Below, piece by piece: positions 1 to 9,726 of a stretch of DNA of 64,000 bases; within the stretch, counting starts at the first letter, position 1, and each line of letters begins with the position of its first letter. Origin of the DNA: Psychrobacter sp. Pi2-1 (GTDB lineage: Bacteria > Pseudomonadota > Gammaproteobacteria > Pseudomonadales > Moraxellaceae). The translations under genes and the position numbers were made by a program. Location of the stretch: NCBI RefSeq assembly GCF_904846645.1, contig NZ_CAJHBO010000008.1:1-64000 (forward strand). The letters are read 5' to 3'. The notes under the pieces were generated by a model, which did not search any database, was not told the DNA's origin, and worked only from the letters and a program-made list of their open reading frames with translations.

Positions 1-62
1 AAGGTCATACCCTCGTCTAAGCTTTTTAGTACTTGTTTACGAAAATCTAATGAGTAAGTCAT
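1..62 (-). CDS. IS630-type transposase, N-terminal fragment cut by the window edge
   Basis: On the minus strand an ATG at 62 opens a reading frame that runs off the left edge: MTYSLDFRKQVLKSLDEGMT. This matches the start of the helix-turn-helix DNA-binding domain of IS630-family transposases and their orfA-like relatives (MxYSxDFRxxVL). Only about 20 codons are visible, so I cannot say whether the element is intact. The terminal inverted repeat should lie in the AT-rich sequence just right of the ATG; I cannot define it with confidence. Family recognition rests on this short motif only. Confidence 0.7.
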   Translation of the reverse strand, partial: MTYSLDFRKQVLKSLDEGMT

Positions 63-737
63 GGTCTTTATGATAGCAATTAGGTTTGATAATTAGTTTA
101 TAACACTTTTAAGTGGGATTGGTTATAGCGTATGGTTAATATATATTGACTATCTATAAATGAAATAAATTTCAATGATAATCATCAAGTTTTTACTTGT
201 TTCCGATTAATAAATTGAAAGCTATTTGGATAATAGATCTTTATATGAAATGGTTAGCTTATTCAGAAAGTACCATAGGAACGACATAGTAAGTTACAGA
301 GGTAATGCAGAACTATCCTCAAGATTAGCAGTATTTGAGAGTATAGTGTACTGACTTACTACTCTATCATTTTAACAGTAGATTTTTGTCGAAATAGTAT
401 TGTGAAATCATAGCAGTAGTTACAATACTAGAATTTTGTTTTATTATTAGAAAATGCTTTCAAAGCTATAATAGCAATGTATAAAGAATGATGACTTGTG
501 TGTTTAGATTTATCTAAAACTAATTTTATTTAAAATGGATACAATGAGCATCTATCGCTATATGTTTTCTATTTATAATAGATTGTTCGGGCTGTTATTA
601 AAAATTAAATACTCTTTAGAATTAATTATATTTTATGAATAGTCTTAATTGCTAACGAACGATTTGTTCTCCGCATATTTTCACCAAAAACAATACCTCA
701 ATAGAGGCCACACTCTTATTTTATAATTGGATTTATT
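63..737. other. AT-rich spacer between IS630 fragment and hns-like gene
   Basis: This stretch of 675 bases is very AT-rich and has no convincing gene. It should contain the end of the IS630 element and the promoter of the H-NS-like gene. A Fur-like core AATGATAATCAT lies at 174-185 with nothing obvious downstream. A 32-codon ORF near 544-642 has no recognisable features and is probably chance. No terminator-like hairpin was seen. Confidence 0.5.
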
Positions 738-1061
738 ATGAGCAAAAATAACGCAATTGATTTAGAAAATTTGAACGTAGATGAGTTACGTGCTATCACT
801 GAAAACGCTCAACAACTTATCGCCAAAAAACAACATCAACGTTTGTATGATGCCTATATGCAGTTCGAGCAGATTGCAGAAGATAGCAATGCAACAATCG
901 AAGAGATACTGAAAGCTGGTGAAAAGTTAGAGAAAAAACGCAGTATTAAATATCGTAATACTAATGATCATAGTGAAACTTGGACTGGCCGTGGCCGTAA
1001 GCCAACGTGGTTGGTTGAAGCGCTAGCAGCAGGTCGTGATATCGAAGATTTTGCTATTTAA
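738..1061 (+). CDS. H-NS family nucleoid-associated protein
   Basis: This protein of 107 residues is the usual size for short H-NS homologues of Moraxellaceae. The N-terminal half (about 5-70) is a charged helical, probably coiled-coil, oligomerisation region. The C-terminal part carries TWTGRGRKPTWL, the AT-hook-like minor-groove binding loop of the H-NS domain. Known family members bind curved AT-rich DNA and silence horizontally acquired genes. It is a single-gene unit ending at a strong hairpin terminator. Its long AT-rich upstream region would suit autoregulation, which is inference. Confidence 0.92.
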   Translation: MSKNNAIDLENLNVDELRAITENAQQLIAKKQHQRLYDAYMQFEQIAEDSNATIEEILKAGEKLEKKRSIKYRNTNDHSETWTGRGRKPTWLVEALAAGRDIEDFAI

Positions 1062-1169
1062 TTAGCTGTTTTCTTATAAAATTCCTTTCTGTGAGCCAGT
1101 TAGAATGTTCTATTTATAATGGTGTATTTACAACCATTTAGCGATAGATAGAGCTGTTTTTCAGAAAAT

Positions 1170-1224
1170 AAAAGCCAGTATCTTTACTGCCAATATTTTG
1201 GCAAAAAGATACTGGCTTTTTTTC
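1170..1224 (+). terminator. Rho-independent terminator after the H-NS-like gene
   Basis: A 16-bp arm (1170-1185) pairs exactly with 1205-1220, and an inner TGCCAA/TTGGCA stem (1188-1193/1198-1203) extends the hairpin. A T-run follows. The A-run on the left makes it potentially bidirectional. It also shows that an in-frame ATG at 1198 is not a realistic start for the next gene. Confidence 0.9.
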
Positions 1225-1290
1225 TGTCATCTATATGCCATTGTTTGTTATGATAATGACGTTTTTGTCTTATATAAGAGTTGTACGACT

Positions 1291-2118
1291 GTGGCCCAAG
1301 TAACTGAGTTTTCTCATAAACGTCCCCGTAAGCTCTGGTGGCTGGTTGGGTTTGTGTTGTTTGCGCTATTTGCTGTGTTGCAAATGCCAGCAGCATGGTT
1401 ACTTGAGAAATACGCGCCAGATACGCCTTATGTCCAGCATGTATCTGGCAATGTATGGCAAGGTGCTGCTATTTGGCAGTTGCCTATGTCATCGTCGTCG
1501 CTCACAGGTATGGCGGAATGGTCATGGCAGCCTTGGCAGTTACTCATAGGTAAGCTAGGTGCGGACGTCAATATTCACTCATCACAGACACGTCTGAATG
1601 GGCAAGTTAAACTTGGGTTAAACTCATGGCAAGTTGACAACATGAGTGGGAAAATTGTACCTGAGACGTTAGCGGGGATGGTCAACTGGCAGCTGCCGAA
1701 TACCCCTATTCAAGTAAATAATGTATCGCTAACACGCCAGTCTGATAAAAGTGACGCATCTAGTAGTGAGCCTGCTAAAGACGCTGGCGGATTTAGTGCA
1801 GCGGATGGTCAATTGACTTGGGTTGGCGGTGAGGTAGGCTATCCTAGTGGTGGCAAAGTTTTTTATATTACGATGCCTGCTCTAAGAGCCGAGCTTAGTA
1901 CAGAGCAAAAAAACAATAGAGATTTGCTGCATATTAATTTACTGAACAATCAAGATAAGCGTTTGGGAGATCTGTATCTCGACAGCGATAATATGCTTGA
2001 TGTCAGTTTGACGCAGCGCTTGTTAGAGAATATGCCTGAGTACAAAGGACAAGCCCCTCAAGATACACCAGTTGTCAGTGTGCGCCAGCCACTGCTAACT
2101 GGTCTGGGGGCGAACTAA
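1291..2118 (+). CDS. gspN: Type II secretion system protein N (GspN)
   Basis: About 275 residues. GspN is an inner-membrane accessory protein of type II secretion with one N-terminal membrane segment and a periplasmic domain. Here KRPRKLWWL precedes a hydrophobic stretch (about residues 13-32), followed by the HVSGNVWQG motif typical of the family. I chose GTG at 1291 because the upstream in-frame ATG at 1198 lies inside the preceding terminator and would add 31 residues unlike GspN. An AAGAG lies upstream of the GTG. The stop directly abuts the gspC start (TAAATG), so translation is probably coupled. The gene order N-C-D supports the call. Confidence 0.85.
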   Translation: MAQVTEFSHKRPRKLWWLVGFVLFALFAVLQMPAAWLLEKYAPDTPYVQHVSGNVWQGAAIWQLPMSSSSLTGMAEWSWQPWQLLIGKLGADVNIHSSQTRLNGQVKLGLNSWQVDNMSGKIVPETLAGMVNWQLPNTPIQVNNVSLTRQSDKSDASSSEPAKDAGGFSAADGQLTWVGGEVGYPSGGKVFYITMPALRAELSTEQKNNRDLLHINLLNNQDKRLGDLYLDSDNMLDVSLTQRLLENMPEYKGQAPQDTPVVSVRQPLLTGLGAN

Positions 2119-3024
2119 ATGCTTAATATCACTACAAGCCTAAAACCTGTTATCAATACTCTCAATCGCTTTTCAGGTTGGCTATTATTGTTAGCCATTG
2201 CTTGGCTATGCTGGACAGCCGCCCGCCTTTTATGGTTATTATTAGCAGCGCCTTTAGCACCTGCATTGCCTTTAGCGCCCCTACAGAATAGTGCCAAATC
2301 CACCAATGATTATAGTGGCTTATTTGCAATATTTGCTGATCCCGATCCTATTACCGCAGCTGTGCAACCACCTCCCAACATTGAGCTCAAAGGCGTCCTA
2401 CTAGCTATACCTGAGAGCATGTCTTCCGCCTTATTGAATGTCAATGGCGAAGTCAAAAATTACCGCATCGGTGATGAGCTAAAAGACAGCGATTATACGC
2501 TCGTGGCTGTTGACTGGAATTCAGTCATTATCGCTAATGCTAACGATAAAGAAACCGTCATTAAAATGCCAGAGGCGATGCCATTAGACCAGAGTGATAT
2601 GCTAGCAAGCGGAATAAGTAATCAGCGTTTGCCAAACAACAGCATGTTGCCTACAGCGCCCCAGCCAGTGCAAAACGCTGTTCCTGAGGCAAAAGGAACA
2701 ACTGACGCAGACACTTCAGGTAATCCACAGTCGGCTATCGAAGAAGCGGTTACGGCTTTGCAAGAAAACCCTGCCAGTTATCTAAGTAGGATGGGGGTGA
2801 TGGCATCAGGTGAAAGCTATCAAGTCACAGCGGCGATGCCTGCTGGCCTACGTAATCGTTTAGGGCTAGAGCCAGGCGATAAGGTACTGACCGTCAACGG
2901 ACAGAGCGTAGGTAATAACCCAGCGCAAGATGCTGGTGTACTTCAGCAAGTACAGCAAGCAGGTGAAGCGCAGATAGAGGTTCAACGTGGTGAGCAAGTT
3001 ATTACGATTCGCCAGCAGTTCTAG
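2119..3024 (+). CDS. gspC: Type II secretion system protein C (GspC) with PDZ domain
   Basis: 301 residues. GspC is a bitopic inner-membrane protein whose periplasmic homology region contacts secretin domain N0, linking inner and outer membrane assemblies. Residues about 18-55 form the membrane anchor. The HR domain follows at about 75-155 (IELKGVLLAIPES, then YRIGDEL). A variable linker leads to a C-terminal PDZ domain at about 205-300, with GLRNRLGLEPGDKVLTVNG. It abuts gspN and precedes gspD by 77 bases. The remaining gsp genes are not in the window, so the system is encoded at scattered loci. Confidence 0.92.
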   Translation: MLNITTSLKPVINTLNRFSGWLLLLAIAWLCWTAARLLWLLLAAPLAPALPLAPLQNSAKSTNDYSGLFAIFADPDPITAAVQPPPNIELKGVLLAIPESMSSALLNVNGEVKNYRIGDELKDSDYTLVAVDWNSVIIANANDKETVIKMPEAMPLDQSDMLASGISNQRLPNNSMLPTAPQPVQNAVPEAKGTTDADTSGNPQSAIEEAVTALQENPASYLSRMGVMASGESYQVTAAMPAGLRNRLGLEPGDKVLTVNGQSVGNNPAQDAGVLQQVQQAGEAQIEVQRGEQVITIRQQF

Positions 3025-3101
3025 CAAGGTAGGTTTTTAGCAAAATTGCTCCTTAAAAATTCAGCACATAGTAAGCAATATCACTGTAGGTAATCATCAA
3101 T

Positions 3102-5345
3102 ATGGTAAGTTTTCAGAATTTTTCAGCCACGCCTTTGTACCGTAGCCTGCAGCGTTTGATGCGCCTGTGTCGTCCACTTTGTCTAGCAGTACCATTATGG
3201 GCTGCTGGTGTTGGTCTTGCCAATGCTGAGAGCTGGAAAGTCAATTTACAAGATGCTGATATCAAAGCCTTTATTAATGAGGTCGCGACCATCACGGATC
3301 AAAACTTTGTACTTGATCCACGTATCAATGGTAATGTCACGGTCATCTCTAACAAGGCTTTGTCCCGTGATGAGATTTATCAGCTATTTCTAAGCGTGAT
3401 GCAAGTGAATGGTATCGCCGCGATTGAATCGGGAACGACGACAAAACTGGTGCCAGATAATATTGCTAAGCAATCTGGTGTGGCGGTTGATTTACGCGGT
3501 GATAGTGTTGGCGAATCGCTCGCCACTCGAGTTATTTACTTGACCAACACTCAAGCTGCAGAAGTGTTAGGTGTTATTCGCCCATTGATGCCGCAGTCGG
3601 CTCACGCGGCCGCTGTACCTGGTGTCAATGCACTAGTATTGTCCGATCGAGCAGACAGCCTTAATCAACTGACGGCCCTTATTCGTGATTTAGACAGCAA
3701 TGTGAATGACAGTTTGCAAGTGATACCACTACGCCACGTCGATGCCGAACGTATGATGGAGTTGATTAGCGCCTTAGTCTCAAGTGCCGGTAGTGGGCAA
3801 GCACAAGGTGGCAACAATCAGCTAAAGGTGATTGCTGATACGTCGAGCGATAGACTGTTGGTCAAAGGCAGTCCTGAAATGATTGCTAAAGTCCAAGAAA
3901 TGGTCAATCAATTGGATACCACGCCGACCAGACGTTTAAGTGGTCTCCGTGTTTTTCGATTAAAGTATGCTAGTGCGGGTCATATCGCCGATATGTTACG
4001 CGGCTTGCTCGCTAATCAATCCATTAATAGTGCTGGCGCGACCTCGACACTAGAATCAGCTTCGCTAAATGATGTAAGTAGCACAGGCGCCGCAATTAAT
4101 AATGCAGCCAGCGATAGCCTAGGTAGCAGTGCGGCTGCTGTGTCGACTAGCAGCACAAGTGGAACAAGCACAGGAGTGGGTGGTCGTCCGTTTAGTATTA
4201 TCGCTGACGAAACTCAAAATGCCGTTATCGTCAATGCCGCACCTGAGCTAATGTTTGAGATTGAAGACGCGGTCAACCAGTTAGACAGTCGCCGTGCACA
4301 AGTATTGATTCAAGCCGCTATTGTTGAAGTGTCAGGCGATGATGCCACTCAGCTAGGTGTTCAGTGGGCGCTAGGTAACGCCAATAGTGGCTATGGAGTG
4401 GTCAACTTTAACAATGTGGGAGCCAGCGCAACGACGCTTGCAGCTGCCGCTTTAGCGGGGACGAGTACGGCAGGTATTAGCGCTGCAGCCAGCTCTATTG
4501 CTGGTGCATTGATAGGCATTGGAGACAGTCGCAAAGACAGTCAAGGTAATACAGAGTTTTATGGTGCTATTTTACAGGCGCTTGACTCATCTACCAGCGC
4601 CAATTTGCTGTCCATGCCATCGATTTTGACGCTGGATAATGAAAAAGCTAGTATCTTAGTTGGTCAAAACGTGCCTTTTGTCACAGGTTCTTTTACCACT
4701 AGTGGCAATAATTCAAACAACCCATTTCAGACAATTGATCGCCAAGACATTGGTATTAATTTGAACGTCATTCCCCATATTGGTGACAATGGCACCGTAC
4801 GTTTAGAGGTATCGCAAGAAGTCTCGTCAGTCGTGCCAGGCAGTACGGGTAATGCCAGTGGACTAATTACCAATAAAAGCCTTATTAATACGACCATTCT
4901 AGCGGATGATCAGCAGACGATTGCCTTGGGCGGCCTGATGCGTGACAACACCACCACACGTCAACAGAAAGTTCCTGGACTGGGTAATGTCCCAGTCATC
5001 GGTAGACTCTTTCGTTCTGACAATGACAGCACCCAAAAGAGCAATTTGATCATCTTTTTACAGCCGACTATTTTACGTGATGGCGGCGCGGTAGCGAGTG
5101 TGACTGAACGCAAATTCAATCAAATGCGAGTGTTGCAGCTGGTCATTGATAAAAACGGTACGATTAAGCAATTACCATTGAGCGGCACTGAAGGTTGGAA
5201 TGGTAATGTCAGTGCAGATTACGAGCTCATGCCACTTAATCCTCTTATCCCTAAACGTGATCAAGCGCCAAAATCTACCTCGCAAGGTTTTACGAGAGTA
5301 GATAGTCCTAATAGTGGTATCACGACTTATCCTCTCAATCGTTAA
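3102..5345 (+). CDS. gspD: Type II secretion system secretin GspD
   Basis: 747 residues, forming the outer-membrane channel of type II secretion. A long signal peptide (R-rich n-region, hydrophobic core about 25-40) ends at ANA42-E43. The N0 domain follows (WKVNLQDADIKAFI), then N1-N3 repeats. The N3 region has a Ser/Thr/Gly/Ala-rich insertion at about 300-355. The secretin core is at about 410-690 and includes VGQNVPFVTGSF and PGLGNVPVIGRLF. The C-terminal ~60 residues may be a pilotin-binding tail, which is inference. No pilotin gene is nearby. Met20 is a possible alternative start but leaves a short n-region. No terminator is obvious after the stop. Confidence 0.96.
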   Translation: MVSFQNFSATPLYRSLQRLMRLCRPLCLAVPLWAAGVGLANAESWKVNLQDADIKAFINEVATITDQNFVLDPRINGNVTVISNKALSRDEIYQLFLSVMQVNGIAAIESGTTTKLVPDNIAKQSGVAVDLRGDSVGESLATRVIYLTNTQAAEVLGVIRPLMPQSAHAAAVPGVNALVLSDRADSLNQLTALIRDLDSNVNDSLQVIPLRHVDAERMMELISALVSSAGSGQAQGGNNQLKVIADTSSDRLLVKGSPEMIAKVQEMVNQLDTTPTRRLSGLRVFRLKYASAGHIADMLRGLLANQSINSAGATSTLESASLNDVSSTGAAINNAASDSLGSSAAAVSTSSTSGTSTGVGGRPFSIIADETQNAVIVNAAPELMFEIEDAVNQLDSRRAQVLIQAAIVEVSGDDATQLGVQWALGNANSGYGVVNFNNVGASATTLAAAALAGTSTAGISAAASSIAGALIGIGDSRKDSQGNTEFYGAILQALDSSTSANLLSMPSILTLDNEKASILVGQNVPFVTGSFTTSGNNSNNPFQTIDRQDIGINLNVIPHIGDNGTVRLEVSQEVSSVVPGSTGNASGLITNKSLINTTILADDQQTIALGGLMRDNTTTRQQKVPGLGNVPVIGRLFRSDNDSTQKSNLIIFLQPTILRDGGAVASVTERKFNQMRVLQLVIDKNGTIKQLPLSGTEGWNGNVSADYELMPLNPLIPKRDQAPKSTSQGFTRVDSPNSGITTYPLNR

Positions 5346-5549
5346 AATATTAGCCGTATATATAATGGTTAATATGATTTAACTGACATAAATTAATGTA
5401 CGATGTGATAGACGATAGTTACATCGTACATTAGCTTGCGTATTCATAACACAGATAAACATAGCCGCTTTTATATTTAAGTATATTGGTTACTAATAGA
5501 ATAATGAGTTACGTATCATATTTTTCACTATAGTAAATCAGAAACTAAG

Positions 5550-5723
5550 ATGACAGATTATAAGAATACAAAAAAGTGGTTTTTACTGAGTGTGGCTGCA
5601 ACTGCGCTATTGCTCATCCCTAGGCGCAGTAGTCGAAAGGACAGTACGAAGATAGTAAGTAACCATGATACCGTATCTGAGAGCAGTATTAATGATGCTC
5701 GTGAGAATGCAATTAGTAAATAG
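5550..5723 (+). CDS. Small single-membrane-segment protein, unknown
   Basis: A reading frame of 57 codons starts MTDYKNTKKWFLLSVAATAL. It has a basic n-region, one hydrophobic segment at about residues 10-24, then PRRSSRK and a polar tail. This is the look of a small membrane protein. It fills an otherwise empty spacer after gspD. The ribosome binding site is weak (CTAAG). I recognise no family. It could be real or chance; only conservation in relatives would decide. Confidence 0.4.
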   Translation: MTDYKNTKKWFLLSVAATALLLIPRRSSRKDSTKIVSNHDTVSESSINDARENAISK

Positions 5724-5817
5724 AAGCTAGTAATTAAAAAGTAGAAGATTAAAAATGCGTCTATAGCAATCTATCATTTAATTCTATGTGTTTAAAAGTC
5801 AGTTGTGGAGTTTATTA

Positions 5818-6774
5818 ATGTGTGGCAACGAATCAGTGACCATTGCTGAGAGAACAGATGCTAGAGAAGTTTTAAAAAATGTCTATCCTCTTATAGATAC
5901 GCATACACATTTTGATGCTCCAGTGTTCGACAATGATCGCAGACAACAGGTAGAGCAGGCTTATAGTCAAGGTGTCCGTCACTTAGTGCTAGTAGGTTAT
6001 CTATATCAGTATTTTGATCGAATGTACGATACTCAAGATTTCATCAATGAACTGTCACAGTCGTCTGTGACAAAGGTGAATAGTAAAAATAAGTGCGATG
6101 TTGCAGCCCATATCGCGCTAGGTTTACATCCTTTTTATATTGAGCAGCATACCGATGATCATCTAATACAACTTGAGCAAATAGTGATGGAGCAACTTCC
6201 ATTGGCCATTGGTGAGATTGGGTTAGATACCTTTACCGATGCAATGAAGCAGCCTGATGTATTTGCTAAACAAAAAAGGTTCTTTGCGGCGCAGTTGGAT
6301 ATAGCAGTGGCTCATAGTCTGCCAGTGATGCTGCATATTCGTAAGGCACATGCTGAAGCGCTCGCAATATTAAAAGCGCATAAATACGATGCTCATAAAT
6401 TAGGCGGTATTGCCCATAGCTTTAGTGGTGGTGAACAAGAAGCCAAGGCTTTTGTAAAATTGGGGTTTAAGCTGGGTGTTACGGGTCAGATTACCAATCC
6501 GAATGCCAAAAAACTGCGCCGTGCTATTCAAGTAGCAGTTGAGAGTCATGGCATCGAATGCTTGGTTGTTGAAACGGATTGTCCAGATATGACACCTATT
6601 ATGTGTCAGATAACGGATGATACTGATTCACATAATAGAAATGTACCAGCCAATCTGCCATGGGTATTGGCAAGCTTGAGTGAGCTATTAGAAATACCGC
6701 ATGATAAACTTGCTAAGCAATTGTGGCAAAATAGCTGTGATGCTATGAAAGTAGACTGGGCTCATTCAATGTAA
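5818..6774 (+). CDS. TatD family metal-dependent hydrolase
   Basis: About 318 residues with the TatD TIM-barrel fold. Metal-binding motifs are visible: DTHTHFD near the N-terminus, GEIGLD, HIRKAH, HSFSG and VVETDCP. Family members are metal-dependent nucleases or DNA-repair/quality-control hydrolases; the substrate here is unknown. I chose ATG at 5818 because GTGGAG ends seven bases upstream. An in-frame GTG at 5788 would add ten residues without a ribosome site. A modest insertion after the first motif (about residues 70-95) makes it longer than E. coli TatD. tcdA follows about 100 bases later. Confidence 0.88.
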   Translation: MCGNESVTIAERTDAREVLKNVYPLIDTHTHFDAPVFDNDRRQQVEQAYSQGVRHLVLVGYLYQYFDRMYDTQDFINELSQSSVTKVNSKNKCDVAAHIALGLHPFYIEQHTDDHLIQLEQIVMEQLPLAIGEIGLDTFTDAMKQPDVFAKQKRFFAAQLDIAVAHSLPVMLHIRKAHAEALAILKAHKYDAHKLGGIAHSFSGGEQEAKAFVKLGFKLGVTGQITNPNAKKLRRAIQVAVESHGIECLVVETDCPDMTPIMCQITDDTDSHNRNVPANLPWVLASLSELLEIPHDKLAKQLWQNSCDAMKVDWAHSM

Positions 6775-6874
6775 CTGTGCTACTTATAAGAAAAGCATAG
6801 CGGTAATTAGAAGCTAAAAAGTACTAGCCAAATAAATGTCAACCAAAATGTTTGAAAAGAGAATTTGATCTGTT

Positions 6875-7735
6875 ATGAGTGAAACGCGACAATTTGAACA
6901 ACCAAAATCCGTCGAAGACAGTCTTGCACAAGACGAATCGCGCCAACAAGATGAGCAGTACGATCGTCGTTTTCAAGGTACACGGACACTATATGGTACC
7001 TCTGCGGTTGATACTTTTTTGGCAGCTCATGTCTATATTATTGGTGTAGGAGGGGTTGGCTCTTGGGCAGCGGAGGCGTTGGCTCGGACAGCGGTGGGAA
7101 CGATTACGTTGATTGATTTGGATGTATTGGTTGCGTCTAATGTCAATCGCCAACTGCCTGCACTAGACAGCACGTTTGGACAAAGTAAAATTGAAGCAAT
7201 GGCAACTCGTATTAGAGAAATTAATCCCACAGTAACGTTGAATTTAGTCGATGACTTTTTGACAGTAGATAACGTCACCACACTCCTACCAAGTCGTGAA
7301 GCAGTCAGATCTGCCACTGCTCAGGGTAGACCGATTGTTATTTTAGACTGTGTAGACGATATGAATGCGAAACTAGCAATTGCTTTACACTGTCGTTTTA
7401 ATAAACTAAAGTTGGTCTGTGCGGGCGGTGCAGGTGGTAAGATAGATCCAAGTCAGATTAGAGTAAGTGATTTGCGTGACTGTTATCAAGACCCGCTACT
7501 AGCAAAGTTACGCAACAAGTTACGCCATGAGAAAGGTATCAATACTGCTTTAAAAGAAAAATTTGGTATCAAATGTGTCTATTCGACAGAGCCACCGATT
7601 GTAGATAAAAGCTGTCAAACAGGCGGTCTGCAGTGCGGTGGTTATGGCTCAGCAGTGGTCGTTACGTCAGTGGTGGCGATGATTATGGTGAGTGAAGCAT
7701 TACAATTATTGATAAGACAGACGAGTCGTAACTAA
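6875..7735 (+). CDS. tcdA: tRNA threonylcarbamoyladenosine dehydratase TcdA
   Basis: 286 residues, an E1/ThiF/MoeB-type adenylating enzyme. TcdA (CsdL) cyclises t6A at tRNA position 37 to ct6A using ATP. The Rossmann nucleotide loop GVGGVGSWAAEAL is at about residue 55, followed by LIDLDVLVASNVNRQ. The acidic ILDCVDD and the C-terminal CVYSTEPP fit the family. A polar N-terminal extension of about 28 residues is present. It lies between tatD and the kinase without clear coupling. It is probably a housekeeping gene. Confidence 0.92.
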   Translation: MSETRQFEQPKSVEDSLAQDESRQQDEQYDRRFQGTRTLYGTSAVDTFLAAHVYIIGVGGVGSWAAEALARTAVGTITLIDLDVLVASNVNRQLPALDSTFGQSKIEAMATRIREINPTVTLNLVDDFLTVDNVTTLLPSREAVRSATAQGRPIVILDCVDDMNAKLAIALHCRFNKLKLVCAGGAGGKIDPSQIRVSDLRDCYQDPLLAKLRNKLRHEKGINTALKEKFGIKCVYSTEPPIVDKSCQTGGLQCGGYGSAVVVTSVVAMIMVSEALQLLIRQTSRN

Positions 7736-7753
7736 TACGTCTGATATTATTTA

Positions 7754-9568
7754 ATGGAGTTTACCTTGTCTATATCTAACTCACCTCAGCAGAGCTACCC
7801 TGTCGCGGTAGATGAAATAGAGCGTATCAATAAGCTAAGAAAGTATCAGGTACTTAATGAAGATGAGGAGCCTGCGTTTGAGCGGCTTGTTGCACTCGTA
7901 AAGCTGTTTTTTGATGTGCCTGTAGTCACGATCACTTTTATGGATGAGGAAACCCAATATTTAAAGCCAGCCTGTAAATTCGATAGTCAAGATGAGGCTG
8001 TCAGCAAAGGACCACGTAACACTGCTTTTTGTAATTATACAATACTGTCTGATGATGTACTAATAGTGTTAGACACCTTTAAGGATAGTCGTTTTAGCCA
8101 AAGCCCAATGGTCACAGGTTCTCCGTATTTACGATTTTATGTTGGTGCACCTATTATCTTGACTGAAGACAACAAACGGTACCGTCTAGGCACCTTATGT
8201 CTTATGGATACTGAGCCACATCAGAGTTTTAGCAGTCAACAAGAAAAGATATTGGCGCAGTTTGCAATGATGGCCGCAGATGCGCTGAAATTACAAGATA
8301 AACAACGTGATGCTAAGCGTGCTAATGAGATGAAATCGAGCTTTTTGGCCAATATGAGTCATGAGATTCGTACACCGATGAATGGTATTATCGGTATGGT
8401 AGAAATGTTAGGCGATACCGAACTTACTGATGAACAGCGAGAATATGTTGATAACATCAAAGTATCTAATGAGCATTTAATGGTCATTATTAATGGTATT
8501 TTGGACTTATCGAAAGTTGAGTCTGGAAAAATGACGATTGATTCTATTCCATTGAATTTATCTAGTTTATGTAATGAGGTCGTCAGTTTATTTGCTATAA
8601 AGGCACGTCAAAGAGGCGTAACCTTAGATTATCATTATACTGAAACGCTATCACCCTACGTAAACGGCGATCCTGTACGTCTAAAGCAGATCATTGCAAA
8701 CTTGGTCAATAACGCGATTAAGTTCACGCGTGAAGGTGGGCAAGTAAGTATCGATGTTAAACATATGGACAACTGCTATTGCCCAGATAACATCGATGAG
8801 AAATTTGTGAGTACGAGTAAACAAAAAGCAGTCAGCAAAACAGAAGGCGATAAAACTGGTCAAAATATGACTTTGTGTATAGAAGTGAAAGATACGGGTG
8901 TTGGTATTAAAGAAGAGTCGTTAGAGGCGATATTTGACGCTTATGACCAAGCAAATAAGTTTACTCATCGTATTTACGGTGGTACTGGACTTGGACTGTC
9001 TGTTTGTAAGTCCCTAGTCGATTTGATGGGTGGTCACATTCACGTAAACAGTGAAGTAGGGGTTGGTACGACATTTAGTGTTTTATTACCGTTGACTACT
9101 ATTGATGAAGACAAGTATGAGACATGGCAGGACTCTCACGATACGACCATGATTGAACCTACACATGAGCGATCTGGCCATATCTTGTTGGTCGAAGATG
9201 ATGCTGTAAATGCGATTATAGCCAAGAAATCACTAACCAGCAGTGGTCATACCGTCACTCATGTTACAGATGGCCAGCAAGCAATTGAGGCTTTTGCTTT
9301 ATTCCCTGACCGTTATGATGTGATATTGATGGATCATCATATGCCGATTATGGACGGTGTACAGGCAACTATTAAATTGCATGAACTATATGATCCTCAA
9401 GTACTACCGCCCATTATTGCCCTGACTGCCAATGCAATGGACGGCGAGCGTGAAAAATATCTGAAAGTTGGTATGCAGGATTATTGCACCAAACCTTTTA
9501 AGCAAGAGCAGTTGAATGCCTTAGTACAGTATTGGCTGATACAGAAGCAATCATTGGAAGAAGAGTGA
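7754..9568 (+). CDS. Hybrid sensor histidine kinase with GAF and receiver domains
   Basis: 604 residues, cytoplasmic with no membrane segment. An N-terminal GAF domain (about 25-175) senses an unknown ligand. The HisKA domain carries the phosphorylated His in [11 protein letters not shown] (about H203). The HATPase domain shows [10 protein letters not shown] and [15 protein letters not shown]-terminal receiver follows with phospho-acceptor Asp about 527 in [11 protein letters not shown]. There is no Hpt or output domain, so phosphotransfer presumably goes to a separate Hpt protein. A TTG at 7766 preceded by TGGAG is a strong alternative start; the ATG at 7754 has no ribosome site. Confidence 0.92.
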   Translation: MEFTLSISNSPQQSYPVAVDEIERINKLRKYQVLNEDEEPAFERLVALVKLFFDVPVVTITFMDEETQYLKPACKFDSQDEAVSKGPRNTAFCNYTILSDDVLIVLDTFKDSRFSQSPMVTGSPYLRFYVGAPIILTEDNKRYRLGTLCLMDTEPHQSFSSQQEKILAQFAMMAADALKLQDKQRDAKRANEMKSSFLANMSHEIRTPMNGIIGMVEMLGDTELTDEQREYVDNIKVSNEHLMVIINGILDLSKVESGKMTIDSIPLNLSSLCNEVVSLFAIKARQRGVTLDYHYTETLSPYVNGDPVRLKQIIANLVNNAIKFTREGGQVSIDVKHMDNCYCPDNIDEKFVSTSKQKAVSKTEGDKTGQNMTLCIEVKDTGVGIKEESLEAIFDAYDQANKFTHRIYGGTGLGLSVCKSLVDLMGGHIHVNSEVGVGTTFSVLLPLTTIDEDKYETWQDSHDTTMIEPTHERSGHILLVEDDAVNAIIAKKSLTSSGHTVTHVTDGQQAIEAFALFPDRYDVILMDHHMPIMDGVQATIKLHELYDPQVLPPIIALTANAMDGEREKYLKVGMQDYCTKPFKQEQLNALVQYWLIQKQSLEEE

Positions 9569-9632
9569 TTTGCTAGATATTAGTATTAGCGCCATTGATT
9601 AGTATTTTAATGTAACTATGATTAACAAATAC

Positions 9633-9672
9633 AAAAAAAGCTTAACCGTCTATATGGTGGTTAAGCTTTTTT
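9633..9672. terminator. Bidirectional terminator between kinase gene and efp
   Basis: The stem AAAAGCTTAACC (ending about 9647) pairs with GGTTAAGCTTTT (from 9659) around a short loop, with A-run and T-run flanks. It serves the plus-strand kinase gene and the convergent minus-strand efp. Confidence 0.88.
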
Positions 9673-9726
9673 ATTGATGATAAAGATATCAGTAAATATC
9701 AACTACCAGTCATGTTTAGAGCGATA

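Noticed and set aside
1198-1290. Longer gspN reading frame starting at ATG 1198
   Set aside because: The ATG lies inside the hairpin terminator of the preceding gene and the added 31 residues do not look like GspN; GTG 1291 gives the usual N-terminus.
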